A stretch of DNA of 64,000 nucleotides from Paragemmobacter straminiformis. GTDB taxonomy: Bacteria; Pseudomonadota; Alphaproteobacteria; Rhodobacterales; Rhodobacteraceae. A program made the translations under genes and the position numbers. Within the stretch, counting starts at the first letter, position 1. Every line of letters starts with the position of its first letter. Below, piece after piece: positions 26,561 through 35,072 of the stretch. The notes beneath the pieces were generated by a model. The model had not been told where the DNA came from, did no database searches, and worked only from the letters and a program-made list of their open reading frames with translations. The stretch is from NCBI RefSeq assembly GCF_014243445.1, contig NZ_JACLQD010000002.1:372001-436000 (forward strand). The letters are read 5' to 3'.

Positions 26561-27657
26561 CAGCCATCCTCCAGATGCAACAACAGGCCAAGCGCCATCA
26601 TGACGGCGGCGAGCGGCGGACTCCATGCCGCCAGAAGGACAGGAATCTGCCCGTTCTCGCCAAGCACTTGCGCGAAGTTGCGCAAAAAGAAAATGGCAAA
26701 TCCGCTCAGCACCGCCAGAAGCACCAAGGTTCCGGTCTTGCCGAAGCGGGCATGGCGCATGGTGAAGCCCGCGGCGATCAGGACCATGGCGATGAGCAGA
26801 AGCGGTTGTGCCAGTTCCATCTGGAACCAGACCTCGTGGCTGCGGGCCGAGAAACCGGCCCGTTCAAGCCCGTCGATATAGTCGGGCAGCGACCAGAAGG
26901 GGATGGCCGAGGGTTTTCCGAAGCTGTCGCGAATGCCTTCGCGTGTCAGGTCGGATGTCAGAAGGAAACCGTCAGGCTCTTGCGTGGCCGACATTTCGGG
27001 GTTCGGGGCCGTAAGGTCCCATCGTTTCGCCCCGTCCAGCTTCCACGCGCCGGGAACCAGCGTGGCGCTTTTTGCGCCGATCCTCTCCGTCGGCATGCCT
27101 TCGGCATCGAAGCGCAGGAAGGTGGCATCGTAAAGCTGCGTCGCGTCGCTGCTGCTGCGCGCGGCCTGAATGACCGTCTGTCCTTCGTCGCCGCCCTGCC
27201 GCAGCCACAGGCCCGCACCGCTGACCGACAGCACGCTTTTGCCGCCCCGCGCCACTTCGGCCTGTGCTACGTCGAAAGCGCGGGTCGTGGCCGCCACCAG
27301 CGGGTTCAGGACCGAGACGGCGAATAGCCCGACAAGCAGCGCCGTGCCGGCCGGAGCCATCAGGAACCGCAGCCCTGACCGGCCCGCCGCCCGCACGACG
27401 ACAAGCTCGGAACTGCGGGCAAGACCGATGAACAGCGCAATGGCCGACAGCACCACGATCAGCGGGAAAATCCGGTAAAGGCTTTCGGGCACGTTCAGCG
27501 CGGCAAGGCGCAGCGCCGTTCCCACGCCCGCGCCACGATCGGTGACAAGGCGAAGCTGGTCGATCGTGTCGATCAGCAGCAGAATGCCGTAAAACACGCC
27601 CAGAACCCGCAGCAACATGCCAAGAAACCGGCGGGCGATGTAAAGGTTCAGGACCAT
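26560..27657 (-). CDS. lptG: LPS export ABC transporter permease LptG
   Basis: Inner-membrane permease of the LptB2FG lipopolysaccharide extractor, 365 residues (YjgP/YjgQ family). Transmembrane helices are visible at the N-terminus (FLGMLLRVLGVFYGILLLID), after residue 60 and near residue 100, then a periplasmic domain and three helices at the C-terminus. IARRFL at the N-terminus is typical. Placed after lptF (10-bp overlap), it is the LptG member by order and by similarity of its first helix. It is unusual relative to E. coli that lptFG adjoin lptD, but this is common in alphaproteobacteria. Confidence 0.92.
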   Translation of the reverse strand: MVLNLYIARRFLGMLLRVLGVFYGILLLIDTIDQLRLVTDRGAGVGTALRLAALNVPESLYRIFPLIVVLSAIALFIGLARSSELVVVRAAGRSGLRFLMAPAGTALLVGLFAVSVLNPLVAATTRAFDVAQAEVARGGKSVLSVSGAGLWLRQGGDEGQTVIQAARSSSDATQLYDATFLRFDAEGMPTERIGAKSATLVPGAWKLDGAKRWDLTAPNPEMSATQEPDGFLLTSDLTREGIRDSFGKPSAIPFWSLPDYIDGLERAGFSARSHEVWFQMELAQPLLLIAMVLIAAGFTMRHARFGKTGTLVLLAVLSGFAIFFLRNFAQVLGENGQIPVLLAAWSPPLAAVMMALGLLLHLEDG

Positions 27658-28772
27658 GCCGCCCTCCGTCCCGGACGCCTGCGGGGGCGCTGCGACAGCC
27701 AAAGCAGACCGCAAGCCAGCCCACACCCCAGAAGCGGCCCAAGATAGAGCGCAGGCCAAAGGCTTGCGTCGAGCAGGGTTGCCGATGTGGCGGTCGTGCT
27801 GACCAGTTGCACGAGGATCAGCCCCAGCACGGCCCCGATGATCTGGCGCCACAGGCCGAAGCGGCTGAATGCGCCGATCAGAAGGCTGGAAAAGCCGAGC
27901 ATCGCCGCGGCAAGGGCCAGCAGCGGCTGGCTGATGCGGGAATGCACTTCCAGTGTCACGGCCGGGGCGGTGCGCGGATCGGTCCAGTCAAGCCCGCCGT
28001 TGGTCGAAAACAAGGCGAGCGTGGTCAACTCGCGCGGATGCGGCAAGCGGGCCCGTGCGGTCTCGATAATCTTGCCGAGGTCGTAGGTGGCGTCGGAAAA
28101 CCGCGTGATCGAGAGACGGTTGCTGGTGATCGCAAGGCGTTGCGACGTGCCGTCGAGCATCAGAAGCCGCGGTCCGGTATCGCTGCGCACGATCAGGGCG
28201 CGGCTGGCATTGTAGACGACGCTCGCTTCCTTGTTGCGGTTGTCCGACAGGAACAGGTCCAGCAACTCGCCCTCGGCGGTGATGTCGCGGATGTAAAGCG
28301 TGACACCGGTCGCCGGATGCATGAACTGGCCCGCGTTCATATACCGCGCCGTCATGTCCTGAGAGACGTCCTGCTGGCGCGCGTTGAGCATGGCATAGCT
28401 CCACGGCACAAGAAGATGGACCAGCACAAGGTGCAGGACCGTCACAACGACGCCGAAGTAGAACACGGGCCGCGCCAGACGGAAGGCGGAAAATCCCGTG
28501 GCCTGCATCACCACCAGTTCGCTTTCCTGCATCAAGCGGTTCGTGACGTAGACGGCCGCCGCAAAGGCGGCGACGGGCAGCACAAGCCGGATGGCATTGG
28601 GCAGCAACAGCAAAGAAAACTCGAGGAAAACAAGGGCGGTCTGGCCATCGCCCAGAAGCTTGTCGAACAGGCCGACCGCGCGATTGATCCAGTACACCGC
28701 GACCATGACAAGCGCGAAGAAGCCAAACAGCGCAAGCAATTGCGACAGCAGATATCTGTCGAATCTCGACAC
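27648..28772 (-). CDS. lptF: LPS export ABC transporter permease LptF
   Basis: Second permease of LptB2FG, 374 residues. It starts at GTG (V/M-SRFDRYLLSQLL), with GGGGGGCCAGG upstream. Predicted helices lie around residues 13-32, 50-75 and 100-125, a beta-jellyroll-like periplasmic part from 130 to 260, and three C-terminal helices. QESELVVMQATGFSAFRLARPV is the characteristic cytoplasmic coupling-loop segment. It is the first gene of the minus-strand cluster and is divergent from pepA, with 179 bp between the starts. Confidence 0.92.
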   Translation of the reverse strand: MSRFDRYLLSQLLALFGFFALVMVAVYWINRAVGLFDKLLGDGQTALVFLEFSLLLLPNAIRLVLPVAAFAAAVYVTNRLMQESELVVMQATGFSAFRLARPVFYFGVVVTVLHLVLVHLLVPWSYAMLNARQQDVSQDMTARYMNAGQFMHPATGVTLYIRDITAEGELLDLFLSDNRNKEASVVYNASRALIVRSDTGPRLLMLDGTSQRLAITSNRLSITRFSDATYDLGKIIETARARLPHPRELTTLALFSTNGGLDWTDPRTAPAVTLEVHSRISQPLLALAAAMLGFSSLLIGAFSRFGLWRQIIGAVLGLILVQLVSTTATSATLLDASLWPALYLGPLLGCGLACGLLWLSQRPRRRPGRRAAWS

Positions 28773-28951
28773 GCGCCCTGGCCCCCCGTTTCTTGTTGCG
28801 GTGAAACTATCCGAATTGGCGGGCGGGGAAAACTGCTATCTGGTCAAGCCCGTGCGGGCGGGCTACCGTCCGCCCAAATCCCGCCGAAGCGGTCCTTTTC
28901 CGACCGTGGCGGGGCGGCAATCCCGTCACAGAGCAAGGGGCGACAGTCACC

Positions 28952-30424
28952 ATGAGCCATCCCGTTCCGATCCAGTTCCGCGCCACCGATCTCGAGGCGC
29001 TGCCCGCGCTTGCGGGGCGCATCGTCGTCTTTGCCGACGGGCCGACAGGGCTTACGCCGGCGGTGCGGCGGCTGGACCGGCTGATGCGCGGGGGGCTGGG
29101 GCGGTTCGTGGCCTCGGAGGCTTTCGGAAAGATGAAGGCAGGCGAGGCGCTCGACCTTGCATGGCCTGCGGGGCTGGCTGCCGAGGCGGTTCAGGTGGTG
29201 CGCCTGCCCAAGCGCTGCGAGATTGCCGTGGCGCGCAAGGCGGGGGCTGCGGTGGCCAAGGCGCTTGGCGCTTCGGGGGCGACCGTTCTGGCCGAGGGCC
29301 ATGCGCAGGCGGCGGAAATCGCCTTTGGCCTTGCCATGCGCGCCTATGACTTCACGCCGCACAAGACCGGCGAGGCCAAGGTTCCTGGCCCCGTGGTGAT
29401 GATGGTGACCAACCCCGAGGCCGTGGCGGCGGCGGCATCGCCCGGTGCCGCTGTGGCCGAGGGGGTGTTCTTCACCCGCGATCTGGTGAACGAACCGGCC
29501 AATATCCTGACCACCTACGACTTTGCGGCGCGGCTTGCGGCGATGCAGGAACTTGGCCTCGAGGTGGAAATCCTCGAGGAGGAGCAGCTCGAGAAACTGG
29601 GCATGGGGGCCTTGCTCGGCGTGGGGCAGGGGTCGGAAAGCCCCTCGAAAGTCGTTGTTATGCAATGGCATGGCGGCGAGAAGGGGGCGGCACCCTTTGC
29701 GCTGGTGGGCAAGGGGGTCGTCTTTGACACCGGCGGCATTTCCATCAAGCCCGCGGGTGGCATGGAAGAGATGACGATGGACATGGGCGGCGCGGGCGTC
29801 GTGGCGGGGGTGATGCGGACGCTTGCGCTTCGCAAGGCCAAGGCCAATGTCGTGGGGCTGGTCGGTCTGGTCGAGAACATGCCCGACGGTCGCGCGCAAA
29901 GGCCGGGCGATGTGGTCCGTTCGATGAAGGGCGATACGATCGAGGTGATCAACACCGATGCCGAAGGCCGTTTGGTGCTGGCCGACGTGCTTTGGTACAC
30001 GCAAGAGCGGTTCAAACCCACGGGGATCATCGACCTTGCCACGCTGACCGGGGCGATCATCATTGCCTTGGGCCACGAGAATACGGGCGTTTTCTCGAAC
30101 GATGACGAGCTGTGCAACGCATTCCTGAAAGCCGCCAGGGCCGAGGGCGAGGGCGCGTGGCGGATGCCGATGGGCGATGCCTATGACGCCAAGCTGAAAA
30201 GCCGGATTGCCGATATGATGAACGTCGGCGGGCGTGATGGCGGGTCGATCACGGCGGCGCAGTTCCTGCAACGCTTCGTCAAGAAGGATGTGCCGTGGAT
30301 CCACCTCGACATCGCGGGGACGGCGCTTTTGAAGGGCGACTCGACCCTTGCGCCCAAGGGGGCGACGGGCTGGGGGGTGATGGCGCTGAACCGCCTGATC
30401 CGCGACCGGTTCGAGGGGAAGTGA
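28952..30424 (+). CDS. pepA: leucyl aminopeptidase (PepA, M17)
   Basis: M17 zinc/manganese aminopeptidase, 490 residues, hexameric in the family; some PepA proteins also bind DNA. Active-site Lys254 is in VGKGVVFDTGGISIKP, and NTDAEGRLVLAD near residue 333 contains the metal-binding Asp and Glu and the catalytic Arg. The N-terminal domain is residues 1-165. AAGGGGCGAC precedes the ATG. holC follows after 7 bp, the same pepA-holC adjacency seen in many proteobacteria. Confidence 0.96.
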   Translation: MSHPVPIQFRATDLEALPALAGRIVVFADGPTGLTPAVRRLDRLMRGGLGRFVASEAFGKMKAGEALDLAWPAGLAAEAVQVVRLPKRCEIAVARKAGAAVAKALGASGATVLAEGHAQAAEIAFGLAMRAYDFTPHKTGEAKVPGPVVMMVTNPEAVAAAASPGAAVAEGVFFTRDLVNEPANILTTYDFAARLAAMQELGLEVEILEEEQLEKLGMGALLGVGQGSESPSKVVVMQWHGGEKGAAPFALVGKGVVFDTGGISIKPAGGMEEMTMDMGGAGVVAGVMRTLALRKAKANVVGLVGLVENMPDGRAQRPGDVVRSMKGDTIEVINTDAEGRLVLADVLWYTQERFKPTGIIDLATLTGAIIIALGHENTGVFSNDDELCNAFLKAARAEGEGAWRMPMGDAYDAKLKSRIADMMNVGGRDGGSITAAQFLQRFVKKDVPWIHLDIAGTALLKGDSTLAPKGATGWGVMALNRLIRDRFEGK

Positions 30425-30431
30425 GCCGCCG

Positions 30432-30890
30432 ATGGGCGTTGTGATGTTCTACCATCTGACCCGCTCGAGCGCCGAGGAGACGCTGGTGGCGCTGCTGGAC
30501 CGTGCCTTGCGGCAGGGGTGGCGGGTGATGGTGCGTGGAACGGACCGCGCCGGGCTGGAGCGGCTGGACGAGCGGCTTTGGCAAGGGCCGGAAGAGGCGT
30601 TTCTGCCGCATGGATTGCAGGGCGGGCCGCATGACGCGGCCCAGCCCGTGCTGATCGGGACGGGAGAAATCGTAAACGATGCCAAAGGGTTGTTCGTGAT
30701 CGACGGGGCCGATGTCACCGTGGCCGAGGCGCGCGGGCTTGAACGGGTCTGGCTGTTGTTCGACGGGGGCGACGGGGCGCAGTTGTCGGATGCGCGGGGC
30801 AAGTGGAAGGCGCTGACCGATGCGGGGGTGCCGGCACAGTATTGGTCCGAGGAGACGGGGCGCTGGGAAAAGAAGGTGGAAAAGAATTAA
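30432..30890 (+). CDS. holC: DNA polymerase III chi subunit
   Basis: HolC links the clamp loader to SSB; 152 residues. FYHLTRSSAEETL at the N-terminus, GWRVMVRG, the LWQGPEEAFLPHG block and RVWLLFDGGD near residue 108 are family features. GAGGGGAAG precedes the ATG within the end of pepA. It runs convergently into the retropepsin-like gene with 7 bp between stops. Confidence 0.93.
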   Translation: MGVVMFYHLTRSSAEETLVALLDRALRQGWRVMVRGTDRAGLERLDERLWQGPEEAFLPHGLQGGPHDAAQPVLIGTGEIVNDAKGLFVIDGADVTVAEARGLERVWLLFDGGDGAQLSDARGKWKALTDAGVPAQYWSEETGRWEKKVEKN

Positions 30891-30897
30891 CGGCAGG

Positions 30898-31473
30898 TTA
30901 ACGCCGCAGGATCATTTCATCGCCCGCGATCTCGACCCGATAGAGGCGCAGGTAATCCATTCCCAAAAGCGAGCCGTCCATTTCGCCGCGGTTCACCCAT
31001 GCGGAAAAATCGGTGTCGTCATAGGGGCCAAGCTGCATGCTGGGCAAGGTGACGCGGGCGGTTGCGACGGGTCCGTTGGCGGTGGAGGCTTGGCCCAGAT
31101 AGACCAGCGCCTCGGGGTCGATGCCGAGTTTGCGGGCGTCTTTCAGCGACAGAACCATGTTTGACGCCCCGGTGTCGGCCAGAAACCGGATCGGCGTGCC
31201 GTTGATTTGCAGCGTCAGGTAATAATGCCCGTCGGCGGCGCGGGGGACGGTGATTTCCCCGCCCTGTGCCACCATCTGCGGCGGCGGGGCGAAACCGCCC
31301 ATGTCGTTCCACAAGCCGTAGCCTGCCGCGACTCCTCCGAAGATCAGACCCCAGGCGATGGCGACGCGCATCGCTTCGCCCATCCGCTTGCGGTATTCGA
31401 CCAGCACCCAGCCCGCCACCGCCACGAGCAGCAGCGCGAGATAGGCAAGTCGGGCAAGGTGGTCAGCTTCCAT
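30898..31473 (-). CDS. retropepsin-like aspartic protease family protein, membrane-bound
   Basis: A 191-residue member of the TIGR02281 clan AA family. Two N-terminal membrane helices (about residues 8-26 and 37-56) are followed by a periplasmic retropepsin-like fold with the active-site motif DTGAS at residues 100-104 and a hydrophobic LLGMDYL stretch near 170. Retroviral-type proteases need a dimer for two aspartates. Proteolytic activity in this family is only suggested. Upstream is a marC gene on the same strand, 42 bp away. Confidence 0.8.
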   Translation of the reverse strand: MEADHLARLAYLALLLVAVAGWVLVEYRKRMGEAMRVAIAWGLIFGGVAAGYGLWNDMGGFAPPPQMVAQGGEITVPRAADGHYYLTLQINGTPIRFLADTGASNMVLSLKDARKLGIDPEALVYLGQASTANGPVATARVTLPSMQLGPYDDTDFSAWVNRGEMDGSLLGMDYLRLYRVEIAGDEMILRR

Positions 31474-31515
31474 GATGGCCGATATGGGATGCGGATGGTC
31501 CGGATGTAAGGCCCG

Positions 31516-32130
31516 TCAGATCAGGCCGGTTCCCTTGACACCGTCGATGACGAATTGCACCGAAAGTGCGGCGAGCAGCATGCCCAGCAGGCGGGTGACG
31601 ACGATGGTTCCGGTGCGCCCCATGATCCGTTCGATGGGCGGAGAGGCGAGCAGAAACACAAAGGTCGCCAGCATCATCGCCAGCATCAGGGCAAGGATGG
31701 CAACGGTGCCGGTCCAGTCCTCGGTCTGGCCGACGAGCAGGATCATGGTGGCGATGGCCCCCGGCCCTGCGATGAGCGGTGTTGCAAGCGGAAAGACCGA
31801 AGGGTCGTGATCGGGTTCGGATTTCTGCCCCTCGCGCCGCTGGGTGCGGCGCTCGAACAGCATGTCGAGCGCGGTCAGAAACAGCAGAATGCCGCCCGCG
31901 ATGCGGAATGCCGGCATGGAAATGCCAATGAAACCAAGCAGTTGTTCGCCAAGCAGGCCAAAGAGCGTCAGCAGGATCGCCGCGATGATGCAGGCGCGGC
32001 GGGCAAGGCGCTTGCGATGCGCATTGTCCATGCCTTGGGTCAGCGCGATGAAAAGCGGCACCAGACCGGGCGGGTCGATCACCACGAAAAGCGTGGCAAA
32101 GGCGGTGATCAGGAACCCTGTTTCGATCAT
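31516..32130 (-). CDS. MarC family integral membrane protein
   Basis: A 204-residue, six-helix membrane protein of the MarC/UPF0056 family. The characteristic DPPGLVPLFIALTQGM lies in the first helix-loop, PLIAGPGAIATMILL lies in the middle, and a C-terminal helix pair follows. The name comes from the mar locus, but a role in antibiotic resistance is not established and no transport substrate is known. It starts within the end of the ABC-F gene (ATGA overlap), so it is translationally coupled. Confidence 0.86.
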   Translation of the reverse strand: MIETGFLITAFATLFVVIDPPGLVPLFIALTQGMDNAHRKRLARRACIIAAILLTLFGLLGEQLLGFIGISMPAFRIAGGILLFLTALDMLFERRTQRREGQKSEPDHDPSVFPLATPLIAGPGAIATMILLVGQTEDWTGTVAILALMLAMMLATFVFLLASPPIERIMGRTGTIVVTRLLGMLLAALSVQFVIDGVKGTGLI

Positions 32131-33974
32131 GCGGCGCTTTCCAGCTTTTCCGAGGCGGCCAGCCAGAGTGCCTCGGCGCGGTCGAGCGCCTCCATCACTT
32201 CGGCATATTTGCGGTTCCAGGTTTCAAGCTCGCCCGCGCGGGCGTTCTCGTAGAGTTCGGGGTCTGCCAGTTTCTTGGCCAGCTTGTCGCGCATGTCGTT
32301 GATCTTGGTCAGACGCTCTTCGCATTTGCGAACCTCGGCCCGCAGGGCGAGGATTTCATCGCGGCTGGCTTTCTTTGGCTTTTCAACGGGTTTCGCGGCG
32401 GGCTTCGCGTCTTCGTCGCCAGCCAGAAGCATGCGGCGATAGGCCTCCAAGTCCTCGTTATAGGGCGTGACGGCCCCGCCCTTAACCAGCCAGAGACGGT
32501 CGGCCACAAGCGACAGCAGGTGCATGTCGTGGCTGACGAGGACGACCGCGCCGGAATATTCGGTCAGCGCCTCGACCAGCGCCTCGCGGCTTTCCATGTC
32601 GAGGTGGTTGGTCGGTTCGTCGAGGATCAGCAGATGCGGTGCGTCGATGGTGGCAAGCAGCAGCGAAAGGCGGGCTTTCTGGCCCCCCGACAGGCGACCG
32701 ACCACGGTTTCGGCCTGATCGGCCATCAGGCCAAAGCCTGCAAGGCGGGCGCGCAGACGGGGCTGGCCTTCGGCGGGGCGCAGGCGCTGGACATGTTGCA
32801 GCGGCGTTTCGTCGATGTGGAGTTCATCGACCTGATGTTGGGCGAAGTAACCGATCCTTAACTTGGACGAGGAGGTGAATTTCCCCTCCATCGGTTTAAG
32901 TTTTCCAGCCAACAGCTTGGAAAGAGTTGATTTTCCTTCGCCGTTGCGACCCAGTAGCGCGATGCGGTCATCTTGGTCGATGCGCAGCGACAGTTTCTTC
33001 AGGACGGGCGGGCCGCCATAGCCGACCGAGACGCCTTCGAGGTTGATGATCGGCGGCGACAGTTCTTCGGGCGCGGGGAAGGTGAAAACGACGCGTTTTG
33101 CATCTTCGGGCGCGGTGATCGGGGTCATTTTCTCGAGCATCTTGACGCGGGACTGGGCTTGCACCGCCTTGGATGCTTTTGCCTTGAAACGGTCAACGAA
33201 GGATTGCAGATGCGCGCGCCGCGCCTCTTGCTTCTTGGCTTCGGCTTGCAGAACGGCGCGGCGTTCGGCGACCTGCCGCGCGAACTGGTCGTAAGGGCCT
33301 GTCCAATATGTCAATTTCTTCTGGTCGAGATGCAGGATGCCCTGCACGGCGCGGTTCAGAAGGCCGCGGTCGTGGCTGATGATGATGACGGTATGGGGAT
33401 ATTTTTGCAGGTAGGATTCGAGCCAGAGCGCGCCTTCGAGGTCGAGGTAGTTTGTCGGTTCGTCCAAAAGCAGCAGATCGGGCTGCGAGAAAAGCACGCC
33501 AGCAAGGGCGACACGCATGCGCCAGCCGCCGGAAAAGTCGGAGCAGGGGCGCAGCTGCGCTTCGGAATCGAAGCCTAAGCCCTTGAGAATGCTGGACGCG
33601 CGGCCTTCGGCGGACCATGCGTCGATGTCGGTCAGGCGGGACTGGATTTCGGCGATGCGATGCGGGTCTGTGGCGGTTTCGGCTTCGGCCAGCAGGGCGT
33701 TGCGTTCGGTATCGGCCTGCAAGACCGTGTCGAGCAGCGAGGTAGAGGAGGAGGGCACCTCTTGCGCCACGCCGCCGATGCGCGAGCGGGAGGGGAGCGA
33801 GATCTCGCCGCCCTCGAGCACCAGTTCGCCGCGTATCAGCTTGAAAAGCGTGGTCTTTCCCGCGCCGTTGCGCCCGACGAGGCCCACTTTGTGGCCATAG
33901 GGAATGGTGGCCGAGGCCCCTTCGAGCAGGGGACGGCCTTCGACGGAATAGGTGATGTTTTCGATCTTGAGCAT
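32127..33974 (-). CDS. ABC-F family ATPase
   Basis: A 615-residue ABC-F protein without membrane segments; relatives act on ribosomes. The first ATPase domain has Walker A GRNGAGKTT (residues 34-42), signature FSGGWRMRVALAG and Walker B LLLLDEPTNYLD. The inter-domain linker is rich in Lys/Arg/Gln. The second domain has GRNGEGKSTL near residue 345, RLSGGQKARLSLLL and LLILDEPTNHLD. A C-terminal coiled-coil extension (EVRKCEERLTKINDMRDKL) follows. The layout is closest to YheS/Uup types. The start at MLKIENITYS is used, 21 codons inside the longest frame. Confidence 0.92.
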   Translation of the reverse strand: MLKIENITYSVEGRPLLEGASATIPYGHKVGLVGRNGAGKTTLFKLIRGELVLEGGEISLPSRSRIGGVAQEVPSSSTSLLDTVLQADTERNALLAEAETATDPHRIAEIQSRLTDIDAWSAEGRASSILKGLGFDSEAQLRPCSDFSGGWRMRVALAGVLFSQPDLLLLDEPTNYLDLEGALWLESYLQKYPHTVIIISHDRGLLNRAVQGILHLDQKKLTYWTGPYDQFARQVAERRAVLQAEAKKQEARRAHLQSFVDRFKAKASKAVQAQSRVKMLEKMTPITAPEDAKRVVFTFPAPEELSPPIINLEGVSVGYGGPPVLKKLSLRIDQDDRIALLGRNGEGKSTLSKLLAGKLKPMEGKFTSSSKLRIGYFAQHQVDELHIDETPLQHVQRLRPAEGQPRLRARLAGFGLMADQAETVVGRLSGGQKARLSLLLATIDAPHLLILDEPTNHLDMESREALVEALTEYSGAVVLVSHDMHLLSLVADRLWLVKGGAVTPYNEDLEAYRRMLLAGDEDAKPAAKPVEKPKKASRDEILALRAEVRKCEERLTKINDMRDKLAKKLADPELYENARAGELETWNRKYAEVMEALDRAEALWLAASEKLESAA

Positions 33975-34079
33975 GGCGGGGGGCTTGCCTGATGGCGGGG
34001 CTGTCGTCAACCGAAACAAGGGGAATCGCGCATGCACAGGCGATGCACGGGTTTTGCGCGGCCGTTTAACGAAGGCTTC

Positions 34080-34115
34080 ACCCCGCTGTCGGGCTTTACC
34101 CCGCTGTCCGGCTTT
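34080..34115 (+). repeat. 18-bp tandem duplication upstream of ndk
   Basis: Two adjacent 18-bp units, ACCCCGCTGTCGGGCTTT and ACCCCGCTGTCCGGCTTT, with one mismatch, in the ndk upstream region. A GGCGCGG/CCGCGCC hairpin (34159-34180) lies closer to the start. No function is evident. Confidence 0.6.
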
Positions 34116-34201
34116 TCAATCGCCGGCATGCGTGTTACGAGGCGCGCGCATCAATTCAGGCGCGGGACCCTTTCCGCGCCCTTTGTCATGGAGACTTCCG
34201 A

Positions 34202-34624
34202 ATGGCCATCGAACGCACGCTGTCGATCATCAAGCCCGACGCCACCAAACGCAACCTGACCGGCAAGATCAACGCCAAGTTCGAGGAAGCCGGTCTGCGC
34301 ATCGTCGCGCAGAAGCGCATCCATCTGACCCCGAAGCAGGCGGGCCAGTTCTATGCCGAGCATGCCGAGCGCGGCTTCTATGGCGAGCTGTGCGAGTTCA
34401 TGGCTTCGGAGCCGGTCGTGGTGCAGGTTCTGGAAGGCGAAGGCGCCATCCTGAAGAACCGCGAAGTCATGGGCGCCACCAATCCGGCGAACGCGGCCGA
34501 GGGCACGATCCGCAAGGAATTCGCCCTGTCGGTCGGCGAAAACTCGGTCCACGGGTCGGACAGCCCGGAATCGGCCGCGCGCGAGATCTCGTTCTACTTC
34601 TCGGGCCTCGAACTGGTCGGCTGA
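34202..34624 (+). CDS. ndk: nucleoside diphosphate kinase
   Basis: Ndk balances NTP pools by phosphate transfer through a phosphohistidine; 140 residues, standard length. Catalytic His117 is in [23 protein letters not shown] at the N-terminus, [18 protein letters not shown] and the C-terminal [10 protein letters not shown] are canonical. GGAGA precedes the ATG. A monocistronic position is likely: a 227-bp upstream region and a convergent gene downstream. Confidence 0.97.
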   Translation: MAIERTLSIIKPDATKRNLTGKINAKFEEAGLRIVAQKRIHLTPKQAGQFYAEHAERGFYGELCEFMASEPVVVQVLEGEGAILKNREVMGATNPANAAEGTIRKEFALSVGENSVHGSDSPESAAREISFYFSGLELVG

Positions 34625-34629
34625 TCGGG

Positions 34630-34646
34630 GCGTCCTTGCCGGACGC
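34630..34646 (+). terminator. possible terminator after ndk
   Basis: GCGTCC/GGACGC stem with a 5-nt loop right after the ndk stop, followed by GTTAT. Short and without a real U tract, so weak. It lies between convergent genes. Confidence 0.35.
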
Positions 34647-34647
34647 G

Positions 34648-35004
34648 TTATGACTTGCGTCGCTCTATGACGCCCAAGGCATCGAGGGCCGCTTCCAGAT
34701 CGGAGCGGCCCTTTGTCTTGGCCGGAATTGCGGCCTTGAGGGCGTCGAAGCGGGCGCGGAGCTGCTTTTTCTCCTCGCCCTGACAATCGTTCCAGGGGCG
34801 GCCCTGAAGGCCCATCACCAGAACGTAATAGCCGATGAAATGCGGCTGGGTGCCCGCGGCGAGAAGGCGGCGGTAGCCTTCGTCGGCGCCGAGGGCGCGC
34901 AGCTCTTCGGCCGAGTGGATGCCCGCCTTGGCGAAGGCGGCTTCCGAGGCGGGGCCGAGGTTGGGGATGGACGAGACGGGGCTGGACGGGACGGGGCTGG
35001 GCAT
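34648..35004 (-). CDS. TfoX C-terminal domain protein
   Basis: A 118-residue protein made of a lone TfoX C-terminal domain: SIPNLGPASEAAFAKAGIHS, LRALGADEGYRRL and the late MGLQGRPWND. In Haemophilus-type TfoX this domain accompanies an N-terminal one and promotes competence. Free-standing versions are widespread in alphaproteobacteria and of unknown role. The start at MPSPVPSS is chosen because upstream codons of the longer frame run through a terminator hairpin. Confidence 0.75.
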   Translation of the reverse strand: MPSPVPSSPVSSIPNLGPASEAAFAKAGIHSAEELRALGADEGYRRLLAAGTQPHFIGYYVLVMGLQGRPWNDCQGEEKKQLRARFDALKAAIPAKTKGRSDLEAALDALGVIERRKS

Positions 35005-35022
35005 CGGGGGCCTATGAATGCA

Positions 35023-35050
35023 ACAGGGCCAGCCTAGCGGCTGGCCCTGT
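35023..35050 (-). terminator. terminator hairpin after the small Gln-rich ORF
   Basis: Perfect 12-bp stem ACAGGGCCAGCC/GGCTGGCCCTGT with a 4-nt loop, 22 bp beyond the stop of the 44-codon minus-strand ORF. The U tract is poor. It separates that ORF from the TfoX-domain gene. Confidence 0.6.
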
Positions 35051-35072
35051 GTGCTTGCAAGCATGTGCTGGC

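Noticed and set aside
21000-29000. Replication origin at the skew change
   Set aside because: No dnaA, DnaA-box cluster or parS was recognised; only the skew polarity is reported as a finding.
31516-32130. MarC as an antibiotic resistance determinant
   Set aside because: The family name is historical; no resistance function is established for MarC proteins.
34032-34259. ORF of 75 codons with a [13 protein letters not shown] repeat before ndk
   Set aside because: No ribosome-binding site, overlaps ndk out of frame, and the repeat is explained by an 18-bp DNA duplication.
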